The translations under genes and the position numbers were made by a program. The notes under the pieces were generated by a model. It made no database searches. It was given only the letters and a program-made list of their open reading frames with translations, and was not told the origin of the DNA. From Aphodoplasma sp045541115 (GTDB taxonomy: Bacteria; Bacillota; Clostridia; UBA1381; UMGS1253): a stretch of DNA of 64,000 nt. The stretch lies in the NCBI GenBank assembly GCA_045541115.1, contig JAZQIM010000011.1, positions 88,463-152,462 on the forward strand, given 5' to 3'. How positions within the stretch are numbered: the first letter of the stretch is position 1; every line of letters begins with the position of its first letter. Positions 1-8,406 of the stretch are shown here, in pieces.

Positions 1-374
1 ACGTATATAACTCGGCGATACGCATAACTCTGATTACCTTTTTTGTACCAAAGTTTGGCGTATACTTTTTTATTGCTATTATGCTTGCAAGCAACATTTT
101 CACATCTTCACTGAGCATTTTCAGGCTCGTAAAAGTAACAAATATCACCTTTAACATAAAAGCCTTTATCATAAAGCCACTTGTATCAGCACTTATGTCT
201 TTTCTCATATTATATGCGCTCAAAGCACTGCTTCATAATATATTTAATAACAGTATTTTAGAGCTTATAGCAGGCATTTTTGTTATATGCATCACATATA
301 CATCTTTTATCCTTATGACAAATTGTGTAACCGAAAATGATGTGCGCCGCCTTTTGGGGCGAAAGCGGGGGTAG
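1..374 (+). CDS. spoVB: Stage V sporulation protein B-like flippase, C-terminal part
   Basis: The open frame enters from the left edge (in frame from base 3) and ends at 374, so only about the last 123 residues are visible. They are strongly hydrophobic, with several membrane helices, and end in a short basic tail (RRLLGRKRG). This fits the C-terminus of the MATE/MOP-superfamily polysaccharide transporters (SpoVB/MurJ type), which flip lipid-linked wall precursors and in SpoVB's case serve spore cortex formation. The next two genes are spmA and spmB, which supports the sporulation assignment. The specific family member is inferred from context; the visible part has no diagnostic catalytic motif. 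Confidence 0.6.
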   Translation, partial: VYNSAIRITLITFFVPKFGVYFFIAIMLASNIFTSSLSIFRLVKVTNITFNIKAFIIKPLVSALMSFLILYALKALLHNIFNNSILELIAGIFVICITYTSFILMTNCVTENDVRRLLGRKRG

Positions 375-381
375 ATTTTAA

Positions 382-966
382 ATGCTTAACTTTATATGGT
401 CATTTATGATTCTTTTTTCAATTATATTCTCAGCAATAAACGGTCAAATGGACACAGTTGCTCTTCGCGCTCTCGATGCATCAAAAGATGCAATAACAAC
501 TATAATATCTCTTACGGGCGCGGTGTGCTTTTGGAGCGGCATACTAAAAATTGCCGAAAACGGAGGGCTTATTCATCTTTTATCAAAGACATTACGTCCA
601 ATAATACGTCTTTTGTTTCCGGACATAAACCCAAACAGCGACGCTGCAGGCGCAATTATTTCAAATATGAGCGCAAACATGCTTGGCATGGGTAACGCCG
701 CGACACCGCTCGGCATAAAGGCTATGCAAGAGCTCGATAATATAAATCATCACAGCCCTGCCGCATCAGATGCTATGTGTCGGCTCGTTGTAATAAACAC
801 AGCCTCTATACAGCTTATTCCTACAACAATGATAGCAATTTTAAGCGGGGCCGGCGGCCAAAATCCGTTTGACATTATTTTGCCTACATTATTATGCTCC
901 TTTCCTGCTCTTGTTTTCGGTATTCTGTTATGCCGTGCCTTTGAAGGCAAGAAGGACCGACTATGA
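382..966 (+). CDS. spmA: Spore maturation protein A
   Basis: A 194-residue membrane protein with a nucleoside-recognition/gate-type domain, containing the conserved stretch around SANMLGMGNAATPLGIKAM (residues ~95-113) typical of SpmA. SpmA and SpmB act together in spore core dehydration and heat resistance; both lie in the membrane. It starts 7 bases after the spoVB-like gene and its stop overlaps the spmB start by 4 bases (ATGA), so the pair is translationally coupled. Length matches the family (about 190-200 residues). Confidence 0.9.
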   Translation: MLNFIWSFMILFSIIFSAINGQMDTVALRALDASKDAITTIISLTGAVCFWSGILKIAENGGLIHLLSKTLRPIIRLLFPDINPNSDAAGAIISNMSANMLGMGNAATPLGIKAMQELDNINHHSPAASDAMCRLVVINTASIQLIPTTMIAILSGAGGQNPFDIILPTLLCSFPALVFGILLCRAFEGKKDRL

Positions 967-1496
967 AAAATATAGCATTGCTTTGTTCCTTTATCGTGCC
1001 GTTTATAATATTTTCTATAATCGCTTTCGGACTTATCAGGCGTGTAAATGTCTTTGACAGTTTTTGCACAGGCGCAAAAGACGGTCTTAAAACCTCTTTA
1101 TCTATAACTGCGCCTATAATAGCTCTTATGTGCGCAATCGCGATGCTTCGTGCATCGGGCGCTCTCGACGCTCTTATCTGTCTGATTCGTCCTTTTACAA
1201 ATCTGATAGGTCTTAATGAAAATCTTATTCCATTATCGATACTTCGTCCCATTTCAGGCGGAGGCTCAATAGGACTTGTGAGCGATATAGTATCACGTTT
1301 CGGCGCAGACAGTTCTATTGCAAAAACTGCCTGCGTAATGGCAGGCTCAACTGAAACAACTTTCTACACACTCGCTGTGTATTTTGGCAGTGTCGGCATA
1401 AAAAAGACGCGCCACAGCGTTGTCTGCGCACTTTTATGCGACATCGCCGTATTAGTAAACAGCATCATAATCTGCCGCATCTTTTTTGGCAGTTAA
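963..1496 (+). CDS. spmB: Spore maturation protein B
   Basis: A 177-residue membrane protein of the SpmB/nucleoside-recognition family. The diagnostic segment LRPISGGGSIGLVSDI followed by AGSTETTFYTLAVYFGSVGIKKTRH (residues ~95-150) is clear. It works with SpmA in spore dehydration. It overlaps spmA by 4 bases and has the usual family length. A carboxypeptidase gene follows 33 bases later, possibly in the same transcript. Confidence 0.93.
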   Translation: MKNIALLCSFIVPFIIFSIIAFGLIRRVNVFDSFCTGAKDGLKTSLSITAPIIALMCAIAMLRASGALDALICLIRPFTNLIGLNENLIPLSILRPISGGGSIGLVSDIVSRFGADSSIAKTACVMAGSTETTFYTLAVYFGSVGIKKTRHSVVCALLCDIAVLVNSIIICRIFFGS

Positions 1497-1529
1497 ATTT
1501 TATATAACAAAATTTTAGGAGGAGAAAAA

Positions 1530-2396
1530 ATGATTTACACCTATGCAGATGTCTTAGACGACATTTCAAAATTCTTTGGTGACTATCCGTTTATGAAATT
1601 TTTTAAATTTGGTCAAAGCGTGATGGGGCGGCCACTGTATGCAATAAAAATAGGCACAGGTCCTAAAAAGGTTATATACGTCAGCGCCCATCATTCTCTT
1701 GAGTGGCTCACGAGTGCCATGATTATGTCGTTTGTAAAAATATATGGCGACGCAATAAAAAATGATACCGAGCTTTGCGGTTATAACGCACGCGCACTCA
1801 GTGAGCAAACGACAATGTACATAATACCTATGCTTAATCCCGATGGAGTCGACCTTGTTGCAGGCAAAATCCCCGACGATAATCCTTATGTAATGAAGCT
1901 TCGCCAGATGCTTGGCGACATAAATTTTGCAAATACATGGCAGGCAAACATAAACGGTGTCGACTTAAATCACAATTACGATGCAAGCTTTTCGCCTATA
2001 TTGCCTGGTCCCGCGCCATCGCGCTACGGCGGCGAGACCTTCGAAAGCGAGCCAGAAAGCCGTGCGCTTGCCGAATTAACAAGAAAGATAATGCCTGACC
2101 TCGTGATAGCATATCATTCACAGGGCCGTGAAATATATTACGATTTTGAAGGTGCGGTTCCGCCCAATGCAAACGATCTTGCACAGGAATTTTCTCGTCT
2201 TTCCGGCTATAGATTGGCTACTCCGAGCGGCAGCGCCGCATTTGGCGGGTATAAAGACTGGTTCATAAAGGAATTTAACAAGCCCGGCTTTACAATTGAA
2301 ATCGGTCTTGGTAAAAATCCGATAGGCTATGACCAGCTTGAGCAGGTTGTTAAAGAAAATGTTTGTGTTATGATTTATGCAGCCGCAAACGCGTAA
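1530..2396 (+). CDS. M14-family zinc carboxypeptidase
   Basis: A 288-residue peptidase of the M14 family. The zinc ligands are visible as HxxE at His55/Glu58 (HHSLEW, like HAREW in carboxypeptidase A) and His196 (YHSQG); the catalytic Glu is probably Glu257 (FTIEIG). The motif NGVDLNHNYD near 143-151 corresponds to the substrate-carboxylate binding NRNW region. There is no signal peptide and no LysM domain, unlike secreted gamma-D-glutamyl-diamino acid peptidases, so it probably acts in the cytoplasm. Family members of this type cleave peptidoglycan peptides; position behind spmAB suggests a sporulation or wall-recycling role, but the substrate is an inference. A strong ribosome site (aggagg, 1518-1523) sets the start. 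Confidence 0.85.
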   Translation: MIYTYADVLDDISKFFGDYPFMKFFKFGQSVMGRPLYAIKIGTGPKKVIYVSAHHSLEWLTSAMIMSFVKIYGDAIKNDTELCGYNARALSEQTTMYIIPMLNPDGVDLVAGKIPDDNPYVMKLRQMLGDINFANTWQANINGVDLNHNYDASFSPILPGPAPSRYGGETFESEPESRALAELTRKIMPDLVIAYHSQGREIYYDFEGAVPPNANDLAQEFSRLSGYRLATPSGSAAFGGYKDWFIKEFNKPGFTIEIGLGKNPIGYDQLEQVVKENVCVMIYAAANA

Positions 2397-2403
2397 ATAT
2401 ATT

Positions 2404-2434
2404 AAAAACGCGGATAAGATATCCGCGTTTTTTT
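2404..2434 (+). terminator. Rho-independent terminator after the carboxypeptidase gene
   Basis: An eight-base stem (cgcggata/tatccgcg) with a 3-base loop is followed by seven T residues. It closes the spoVB-spmA-spmB-peptidase transcript. Confidence 0.9.
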
Positions 2435-2528
2435 GATGTAGTTTTTGTCTAATTTTCACACATACCCCGCCTTTTAATTGTATTTTCCTAAAATAATATC
2501 CAAAGCTTAAAAAGCCACTTCATTTTGC

Positions 2529-2557
2529 TTGACAGTATATATTTTTATTGGTATAAT
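2529..2557 (+). promoter_or_regulatory. Sigma-A-type promoter of the pyruvate:ferredoxin oxidoreductase gene
   Basis: TTGACA at 2529-2534 and TATAAT at 2552-2557 are separated by exactly 17 bases: a full consensus promoter, fitting a highly expressed central-metabolism gene. The gene start lies about 60 bases further down. Confidence 0.85.
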
Positions 2558-2620
2558 ATTGGGTGGTAAAATATTATTAAACTTTTATTTTAAATTTTAT
2601 ACAATAGAGGAGGATTTTCC

Positions 2621-5600
2621 ATGGCAAGAAAGATGAAAACTATGGACGGCAACAACGCCGCCGCTTGGGCATCATACGCTTTTACTGATGTAGCAGCGAT
2701 ATACCCAATCACACCTTCATCGGTAATGGCTGAAGTAACTGATGAATGGGCAGTTGAAAACAGGGAAAACATTTTCGGTCAACCTGTAAAAGTTGTTGAA
2801 ATGCAGTCAGAGGCAGGTGCAGCAGGTGCTGTTCACGGCTCACTCGCAGCAGGTGCTCTTACTACTACCTACACAGCTTCACAGGGTCTTTTATTGATGA
2901 TTCCTAACATGTACAAAATGGCAGGCGAGCTTTTGCCGTCAGTTATTCACGTAAGTGCACGTTGCGTAGCTTCACATGCACTTAATATTTTCGGTGACCA
3001 TTCAGACGTTATGGCTTGCCGTCAGACAGGATATGCGCTTCTTTGCTCAAACAGTCCGCAGGAAGTTATGGACCTTGGTGCAATAGCTCACTTATCCACA
3101 ATTAAAGGACGTATTCCGTTCCTTCATTTCTTTGATGGTTTCAGAACTTCACACGAAATTGATAAGATTGAAGTATGGGATTATGAAGACCTTAAAGAAA
3201 TGGTTGATATGGATGCTGTTAAGGCATTCCGTAATGGTTCGCTTAATCCGGAGCATCCTGTGCTTCGCGGTAGCGCACAAAACCCCGACATATTCTTCCA
3301 GAACAGAGAGGCATGTAACAAATATTACGAAAACATTCCTGCTGTCGTAGAAGAATATATGGACAAGGTTAACGCTAAAATCGGCACAAATTATCACCTT
3401 GTTGATTACTACGGTGCTCCTGATGCAACAAAGGTTATCGTTGCAATGGGCAGCATTTGCGAAACAATCGAAGAAACAATCGACTACTTAAACGCTAAGG
3501 GCGAAAAAGTAGGTCTTATAAAGATTCGTCTATACAGACCGTTCCCGGTTGATGCATTCTTGAAGGCTGTTCCTGCAACATGTAAGAGCATCGCTGTTTT
3601 AGACAGAACAAAAGAGCCGGGTTCAATCGGCGAGCCTCTCTACCTTGACGTATGTGCTTGCTATGCAGGCAAAAATGACGCTCCGGTTATCATCGGCGGT
3701 CGTTACGGTCTTGGTTCAAAGGACACTGTTCCGGCAGACATTATCGCAACTTACAAAAATCTCGATGCAAAAGAGCCTATCAAGAGCTTCACTCTCGCTA
3801 TCGAAGACGATGTTACTAACCTTTCACTTCCAAGAGAAGACAGCGCTGACACGAGTGCTGAAGGCAACACAGCATGTAAGTTCTGGGGTCTTGGTTCTGA
3901 CGGTACTGTTGGTGCTAACAAGAACTCAATCAAAATCATAGGTGACCACACAGATTTGTATGCACAGGCTTACTTTGCATATGACTCGAAGAAGTCGGGC
4001 GGTATTACTGTTTCGCACTTACGTTTCGGTAAAAACCCGATTAAGTCAACTTACCTTATAAATAAAGCAAACTTCGTAGCATGTCACAACCCGTCATATG
4101 TTGATAAGTATGACATGGTAGAAGATCTCGTTCCGGGCGGCAGCTTCCTTCTTAACTGCGCATGGGACGAAAAAGAGCTTTCAGAAAGACTTCCTGCAAA
4201 GATGAAGAAGTATATTGCTGATAACAATATCTCGCTCTACACAATCGATGCTATCGGTATCGCAAAAGAGCTTGGTCTTGGAAACAAAACTTCAATCGTT
4301 TTACAGTCAGCATTCTTCAAGATCGCAGACGTTATTCCGTTTGCAGACGCTGTTGAATACATGAAAGCAGCCGTTGTTAAATCATTCGGTGCAAAGGGTG
4401 AAAAGATTGTAAGCATGAACCATGCTGCAATTGTTGAAGGCGAAAAGAACATTAAGAAAGTTAATGTTCCTGCTGATTGGAAAAATGCTACAGATGCTTG
4501 TGCAAAAGCAGCATCTGATGCTCCGGAATATGTACAGAATATCCTTGAGCCATGTAACAAGCAGCAAGGTGACAAGCTTCCTGTATCTGCATTTATGGAT
4601 ATGGTTGACGGTCATCTTCCGCAGGGTATGGCAGCATATGAGAAGCGCGGTATCGCAGTTGACGTTCCTGAATGGATTCCGGAAAACTGTATCCAGTGTA
4701 ATCAGTGCTCACTCGTATGTCCGCACGCTGTTATCCGTCCTGCAGTTATGAATGAGCAGGAAGCTGCAAATGCTCCTGAATCAATGAAATCTGTTAAGAT
4801 GAACGGTAAGGGCATGGAAGGCTACAAGTTCTCAATGGCAATAAGCACACTTGACTGTACAGGTTGCGGCAACTGTGCAAAGGTTTGTCCTGCAAAGGAA
4901 AAGGCTCTCGTTATGAAGCCGATCGATACACAGCTTGACGCTCAGAAAGGCTTTGACTACAGCCGCACACTTTCTGTAAAAGAAGATTTGCTCTCACTTC
5001 CGCTTAACGTTAAGAATTCACAGTTCCGTCAGCCGCTACTCGAGTTCTCGGGCGCATGTGCAGGCTGCGGTGAGACACCTTATGCAAAGCTTATCACACA
5101 GATTTGCGGCGAGCGTGCATATATCTCGAACGCTACAGGATGTTCATCAATCTGGGGTGGCAGCGCTCCTTCAACTCCGTACACAATCAACCACAATGGT
5201 CATGGTCCTGCTTGGGCTAACTCACTCTTCGAGGATAACGCTGAGCACGGTCTTGGTATGGAAATCGCTGCAAAACAATTACGTGAAAGACTTTCAAATC
5301 AAATCGCTGCAATCGATAACGCTGATGTAAAAGCAGCTTACGAAGCTTGGAAGGCATCATATAATGATGGCGAAGCAAACGCTGCTGATACAGCTAACCT
5401 CATCGCTGCACTTGAAAAAGACGGCAGCGCTGATGCAAAGGCAGTTCTTGACTTTAAAGAATTCCTTGCAAAGAAAGCTGTATGGATTTTCGGTGGTGAC
5501 GGTTGGGCTTATGATATCGGTTTTGGTGGTCTTGACCACGTTCTCGCTTCAGGCGAAGATGTAAACGTAATGGTATTTGATACAGAGGTTTACTCAAATA

Positions 5601-6127
5601 CAGGCGGTCAGGCTTCAAAATCTACTCCGACAGGTGCTGTTGCACAGTTCGCTGCAGGTGGTAAGCCGATCAGAAAGAAGAATCTTGCTGAAATCGCAAT
5701 GTCATACGGTTACGTTTACGTTGCACAGGTTGCTCTTGGCTATGACATGGCTCAGACAGTTAAAGCAATCAAGGAAGCTGTAAGCTACAACGGTCCTTCA
5801 CTTATCATCGGTTATGCTCCATGTATTAACCATGGTATCAAGGGCGGTATGACAGATACACAAAAGGTTATCAAGAATGCTGTTATGTCAGGATACTGGC
5901 AGACATTCAGATTTGACCCAAGACTCAGTGCTGAGGGCAAAGTACCGTTCACAATGGATTCAAAAGATCCGAGCGCTTCATACAGAGACTTCATCATGAA
6001 CGAAGTTCGTTACAGCTCACTTGCTCGCAAGTTCCCTGAAAAGGCTGATGAGCTATTTAACGAAGCAGAAAAACAAGCAAAAGAGCGCTATGAGCACTGG
6101 ACAAAGTACAGCAAGCTTTTCGAGTAA
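2621..6127 (+). CDS. nifJ: Pyruvate:ferredoxin (flavodoxin) oxidoreductase
   Basis: A 1168-residue single-chain enzyme that oxidises pyruvate with CoA to acetyl-CoA and CO2, reducing ferredoxin; the central pyruvate step of anaerobic metabolism. All parts are present in the usual order: the pyruvate-binding N-terminal domain (ITPSSVMAE near 30), the gamma/transketolase-like domain, two 4Fe-4S motifs (CIQCNQCSLVCP at ~690 and CTGCGNCAKVCP at ~746), further cluster cysteines (CAGCGE near 812), and the thiamine-diphosphate motif GDGWAYDIGFGG...NTGGQ near 960-1000. Length is normal for the family. A strong gagg-agg ribosome site precedes ATG 2621. Codon use is smoother than in its neighbours, as expected for high expression. 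It is monocistronic, flanked by its own promoter and terminator. Confidence 0.98.
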   Translation: MARKMKTMDGNNAAAWASYAFTDVAAIYPITPSSVMAEVTDEWAVENRENIFGQPVKVVEMQSEAGAAGAVHGSLAAGALTTTYTASQGLLLMIPNMYKMAGELLPSVIHVSARCVASHALNIFGDHSDVMACRQTGYALLCSNSPQEVMDLGAIAHLSTIKGRIPFLHFFDGFRTSHEIDKIEVWDYEDLKEMVDMDAVKAFRNGSLNPEHPVLRGSAQNPDIFFQNREACNKYYENIPAVVEEYMDKVNAKIGTNYHLVDYYGAPDATKVIVAMGSICETIEETIDYLNAKGEKVGLIKIRLYRPFPVDAFLKAVPATCKSIAVLDRTKEPGSIGEPLYLDVCACYAGKNDAPVIIGGRYGLGSKDTVPADIIATYKNLDAKEPIKSFTLAIEDDVTNLSLPREDSADTSAEGNTACKFWGLGSDGTVGANKNSIKIIGDHTDLYAQAYFAYDSKKSGGITVSHLRFGKNPIKSTYLINKANFVACHNPSYVDKYDMVEDLVPGGSFLLNCAWDEKELSERLPAKMKKYIADNNISLYTIDAIGIAKELGLGNKTSIVLQSAFFKIADVIPFADAVEYMKAAVVKSFGAKGEKIVSMNHAAIVEGEKNIKKVNVPADWKNATDACAKAASDAPEYVQNILEPCNKQQGDKLPVSAFMDMVDGHLPQGMAAYEKRGIAVDVPEWIPENCIQCNQCSLVCPHAVIRPAVMNEQEAANAPESMKSVKMNGKGMEGYKFSMAISTLDCTGCGNCAKVCPAKEKALVMKPIDTQLDAQKGFDYSRTLSVKEDLLSLPLNVKNSQFRQPLLEFSGACAGCGETPYAKLITQICGERAYISNATGCSSIWGGSAPSTPYTINHNGHGPAWANSLFEDNAEHGLGMEIAAKQLRERLSNQIAAIDNADVKAAYEAWKASYNDGEANAADTANLIAALEKDGSADAKAVLDFKEFLAKKAVWIFGGDGWAYDIGFGGLDHVLASGEDVNVMVFDTEVYSNTGGQASKSTPTGAVAQFAAGGKPIRKKNLAEIAMSYGYVYVAQVALGYDMAQTVKAIKEAVSYNGPSLIIGYAPCINHGIKGGMTDTQKVIKNAVMSGYWQTFRFDPRLSAEGKVPFTMDSKDPSASYRDFIMNEVRYSSLARKFPEKADELFNEAEKQAKERYEHWTKYSKLFE

Positions 6128-6146
6128 TTTAAAGCTTAACAAATCA

Positions 6147-6177
6147 AACGACGGGTATCTTACCCGTCGTTTTTTTG
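6147..6177 (+). terminator. Terminator of nifJ
   Basis: An 11-base perfect stem (aacgacgggta / tacccgtcgtt) with a tct loop followed by a run of T. Confidence 0.92.
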
Positions 6178-6181
6178 TATT

Positions 6182-6214
6182 AAAAAAGCAGAGCGCATGC
6201 CCTGCTTTCTTTTT
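6182..6214 (-). terminator. Terminator of the murT-gatD-hisHF operon
   Basis: Read on the minus strand, a stem agcag...ctgct with GC-rich centre is followed by six T residues just after the hisF-like stop codon. It closes the leftward four-gene operon. Confidence 0.75.
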
Positions 6215-6223
6215 ATATAGTTA

Positions 6224-7018
6224 TTATAATATATATGGTCTTATCGGCTGACCGTTTGCAATAAGGTAATCTTTAATTTCCTTTACATGGTAGTTTCTTG
6301 GCATCTTTGGTGAATAAAGCATCGAGGAAATAATGCCGGCAGATGCGCCTGTCTTTGAGAAAACCTCAAGCAGATGCTCCGGCTTTCCTGCACCACCCGA
6401 CGCGATTACGGGAATATTTACGGCATCTGAAATCATCTTCGTAATCTCGATATCATAGCCCTGATGCGTACCGTCGTTATCAATAGAGTTTACGCATATC
6501 TCACCTGCTCCAAGCGCTTCGCCGCGCTTTGCCCACTCGACAGCATCCATTCCGGTAAAAACGCGAGCACCATCAATTGCAATTTCATATCCGCTCGGTA
6601 TCTTTTCGCTCTTATCAACCTTTTTTACCTGCATGCTTAAAACAATGCATTGTCTGCCGAAAGCCTTTGCACCGTCATTTATTATCTGCGGATTGCGCAC
6701 AGCCATCGAATCAATGCTTATTTTCTCGGCGCCCGCCTTTAATACCTCATACATGTCATCAAGGTTTCGTATGCCTCCGCCCACCGTAAATGGCACAAAT
6801 ACATTTTCTGCTACCATTTTTACTGTATCAATATCAATCTTACGCTTTTCTGCGCTTGCCAGTATATCAAAAAATATTATTTCGTCTATCTGGTCTGCAT
6901 AAATCTTTTTGGCAACGACTTCAGCTTTGTCGATGTCAATGTTATTTTGAAATTTGTGCGCTTTTGTTACCATTTTATCTCGTATGTCAAAGCACGCGAT
7001 TAGTCTTTTTGTAAGCAT
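6224..7018 (-). CDS. hisF: HisF-like cyclase (imidazole glycerol phosphate synthase family) with Asp130 replaced
   Basis: A 264-residue (beta/alpha)8 barrel protein of the HisF family. Family features that remain: catalytic Asp11 (ACFDIRD), Lys19, the TVGGGIR phosphate loop near 79-84, the SIDNDGT loop (Asp180, equivalent to Tm Asp176) and the ASGGAGK loop near 207. The ammonia-gate residues Arg5, Glu46, Lys99 and the Glu of GAGEI are also present. But the second catalytic Asp, Asp130 in the Thermotoga numbering (motif VAIDAKR), is Gln130 here (VLSMQVKK, codon cag), and the phosphate-binding region SINTAA reads SIDSMA. No other histidine gene is nearby. The gene is last in an operon after murT, gatD and hisH-like. 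It may be an ammonia-using cyclase/amidotransferase partner with a different substrate rather than the histidine enzyme; that is an inference. Confidence 0.8.
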   Translation of the reverse strand: MLTKRLIACFDIRDKMVTKAHKFQNNIDIDKAEVVAKKIYADQIDEIIFFDILASAEKRKIDIDTVKMVAENVFVPFTVGGGIRNLDDMYEVLKAGAEKISIDSMAVRNPQIINDGAKAFGRQCIVLSMQVKKVDKSEKIPSGYEIAIDGARVFTGMDAVEWAKRGEALGAGEICVNSIDNDGTHQGYDIEITKMISDAVNIPVIASGGAGKPEHLLEVFSKTGASAGIISSMLYSPKMPRNYHVKEIKDYLIANGQPIRPYIL

Positions 7019-7019
7019 C

Positions 7020-7634
7020 TTATTCTCCCCTTCCTAAAAGCGTAAAATTCTTCAGAAGTTTAAGTCCTATCTCGCCGCTTTTTTCAAGGTGAAACTGCGA
7101 GGCATAAATATTGTCTTTATGTATCATAGAACAAAAATCCTTGCTGTAATTCGTGTATGCAAGCGCGATTTCGCTATCTTTGGGACGGATATGATACGAA
7201 TTTACAAAATAAAAATATTCTTCGCCTGAAAGTCCGTCAAGAATTTTATCGTCCGTGGTAAATCTTGCGCTGTTCCAACCTATCTGCGGGACTCTTACGT
7301 CTGCATCGTCAAATCTTACTACATCGCCTTTAAACCATCCAAGACACGTCGCATTGTCTTCTTCACTTCTCTCAAAAAGAACCTGCAATCCGACGCAAAT
7401 TCCCATAAACATCTTCTTTTTTTCGATTGCATGCTCATAAAGTAAATCTATAAGGTCTAACTCACGAAGCGAATCCATCGTCGCTCCTGCCGAGCCGACA
7501 CCGGGAAGTATAATATGGCTGCACTGCGATAGCGTCTGCCTGTCCCCTGTCAAAACAGCATCAATTCCTATATGAGAAAGTGCACTTTTTACGCTCGGTC
7601 CGTTTCCGGCTTTATAATCGATTACACCAATCAT
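7020..7634 (-). CDS. hisH: HisH-like glutamine amidotransferase
   Basis: A ~204-residue class I glutaminase of the HisH family, which supplies ammonia to HisF. The full triad is visible: Cys80 in FMGICVGLQ, His182 and Glu184 in SQFHLEKSGEIG. Other family marks are LPGVGSAG, GWN and YFVNSYHI. It reads GNGPSV where most HisH proteins have GNL/GNT, and QFHLEKS where most have QFHPEKS. The start at 7634 is chosen because the gaaggg ribosome site sits 9 bases upstream; an ATG at 7643 directly abuts that site. It ends one base before the hisF-like gene and begins 22 bases after gatD, so it is co-transcribed with a cell-wall amidation pair, not with histidine genes. Confidence 0.85.
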   Translation of the reverse strand: MIGVIDYKAGNGPSVKSALSHIGIDAVLTGDRQTLSQCSHIILPGVGSAGATMDSLRELDLIDLLYEHAIEKKKMFMGICVGLQVLFERSEEDNATCLGWFKGDVVRFDDADVRVPQIGWNSARFTTDDKILDGLSGEEYFYFVNSYHIRPKDSEIALAYTNYSKDFCSMIHKDNIYASQFHLEKSGEIGLKLLKNFTLLGRGE

Positions 7635-7656
7635 CTGTTTCATCCCTTCATAGCAT

Positions 7657-8406
7657 TTATTTTCTTAAGGTTTTTTCCCTGTTTATAATATACTCTCTTG
7701 CTCTCTTTTCCATCATATCATCTAACTTCTCAAGCTCATCTACTGCATCGCAAGAATATTTCCTTTTAAGCGCCGCCTTTATAAGAAAATCGGTAAGCTC
7801 GGGATTTTTTGGAAGTATCGGCCCGTTTACATATGTCGCCACTGTGTTTTTGTAAATCACACCTTCATTATTGCCCGCGCCGTCATTTCCATATCCAAAT
7901 ATAACCTTGCCAAAAGCGCTATGGCCTTTTATGTCGGTATATCCCGCATAATTTTCAAATCCTGCGAGAATAACCTTCTCATCGCCAAGACATACCTCGA
8001 TTGCGACATTTCCTATAAACCTTTTATCGCTCTGTTTCGTGTCAATGTCAAGAACGCCAAAGCACTCTATCTTTCTGCCTTCATATTCATAATAATTTCC
8101 TAAGAGCTGATAGCCCGAACAAAGTGCGAGCAAAACGCCGTCATTTTCGACATACTCCTTTAGCGCACTGCCAAGCGTATCGCGATGCTCGCTTACCAAA
8201 AGAGCCGCTCTGTCAGTACCGCCTCCGAAAATGACAATATCGACATCGCTAAAATCAACGCTCATATCCACCGAAAGCTTTTTCTCAATAAACTCTATAC
8301 CTCTTTTTTCACATCTGTCTTTTATGGCTGCTACATTTCCCGTATCGCCGCATAAGTTAAGAATCTCGGGGTAAATGTGACAAAGAGTAATGCTTTTTTT
8401 ACTCAT
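7657..8406 (-). CDS. gatD: GatD-like glutaminase subunit of lipid II isoglutaminyl synthase
   Basis: A 249-residue CobB/CobQ-type glutamine amidotransferase, partner of MurT. Together they amidate the D-Glu alpha-carboxyl of the lipid II stem peptide to isoglutamine. The nucleophile Cys96 is in LALCSGYQLLG. The motif that carries the catalytic His in GatD proteins (TYLHGPLLPKNP) reads TYVNGPILPKNP here, with Asn194 (codon aac) in place of His; the nearby ENHxGRT motif reads ENYAGYT. The gene overlaps murT by 8 bases. A ggagg-aggg ribosome site supports ATG 8406. Fold and partner are secure; whether its glutaminase is active is doubtful on sequence alone. Confidence 0.88.
   Translation of the reverse strand: MSKKSITLCHIYPEILNLCGDTGNVAAIKDRCEKRGIEFIEKKLSVDMSVDFSDVDIVIFGGGTDRAALLVSEHRDTLGSALKEYVENDGVLLALCSGYQLLGNYYEYEGRKIECFGVLDIDTKQSDKRFIGNVAIEVCLGDEKVILAGFENYAGYTDIKGHSAFGKVIFGYGNDGAGNNEGVIYKNTVATYVNGPILPKNPELTDFLIKAALKRKYSCDAVDELEKLDDMMEKRAREYIINREKTLRK

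Noticed and set aside
6224..7634. Plain annotation of these two genes as histidine biosynthesis.
   Set aside because: No other his genes are present, they are the tail of a murT-gatD operon, and the HisF-like protein lacks Asp130; the family names are kept but the pathway is not claimed.
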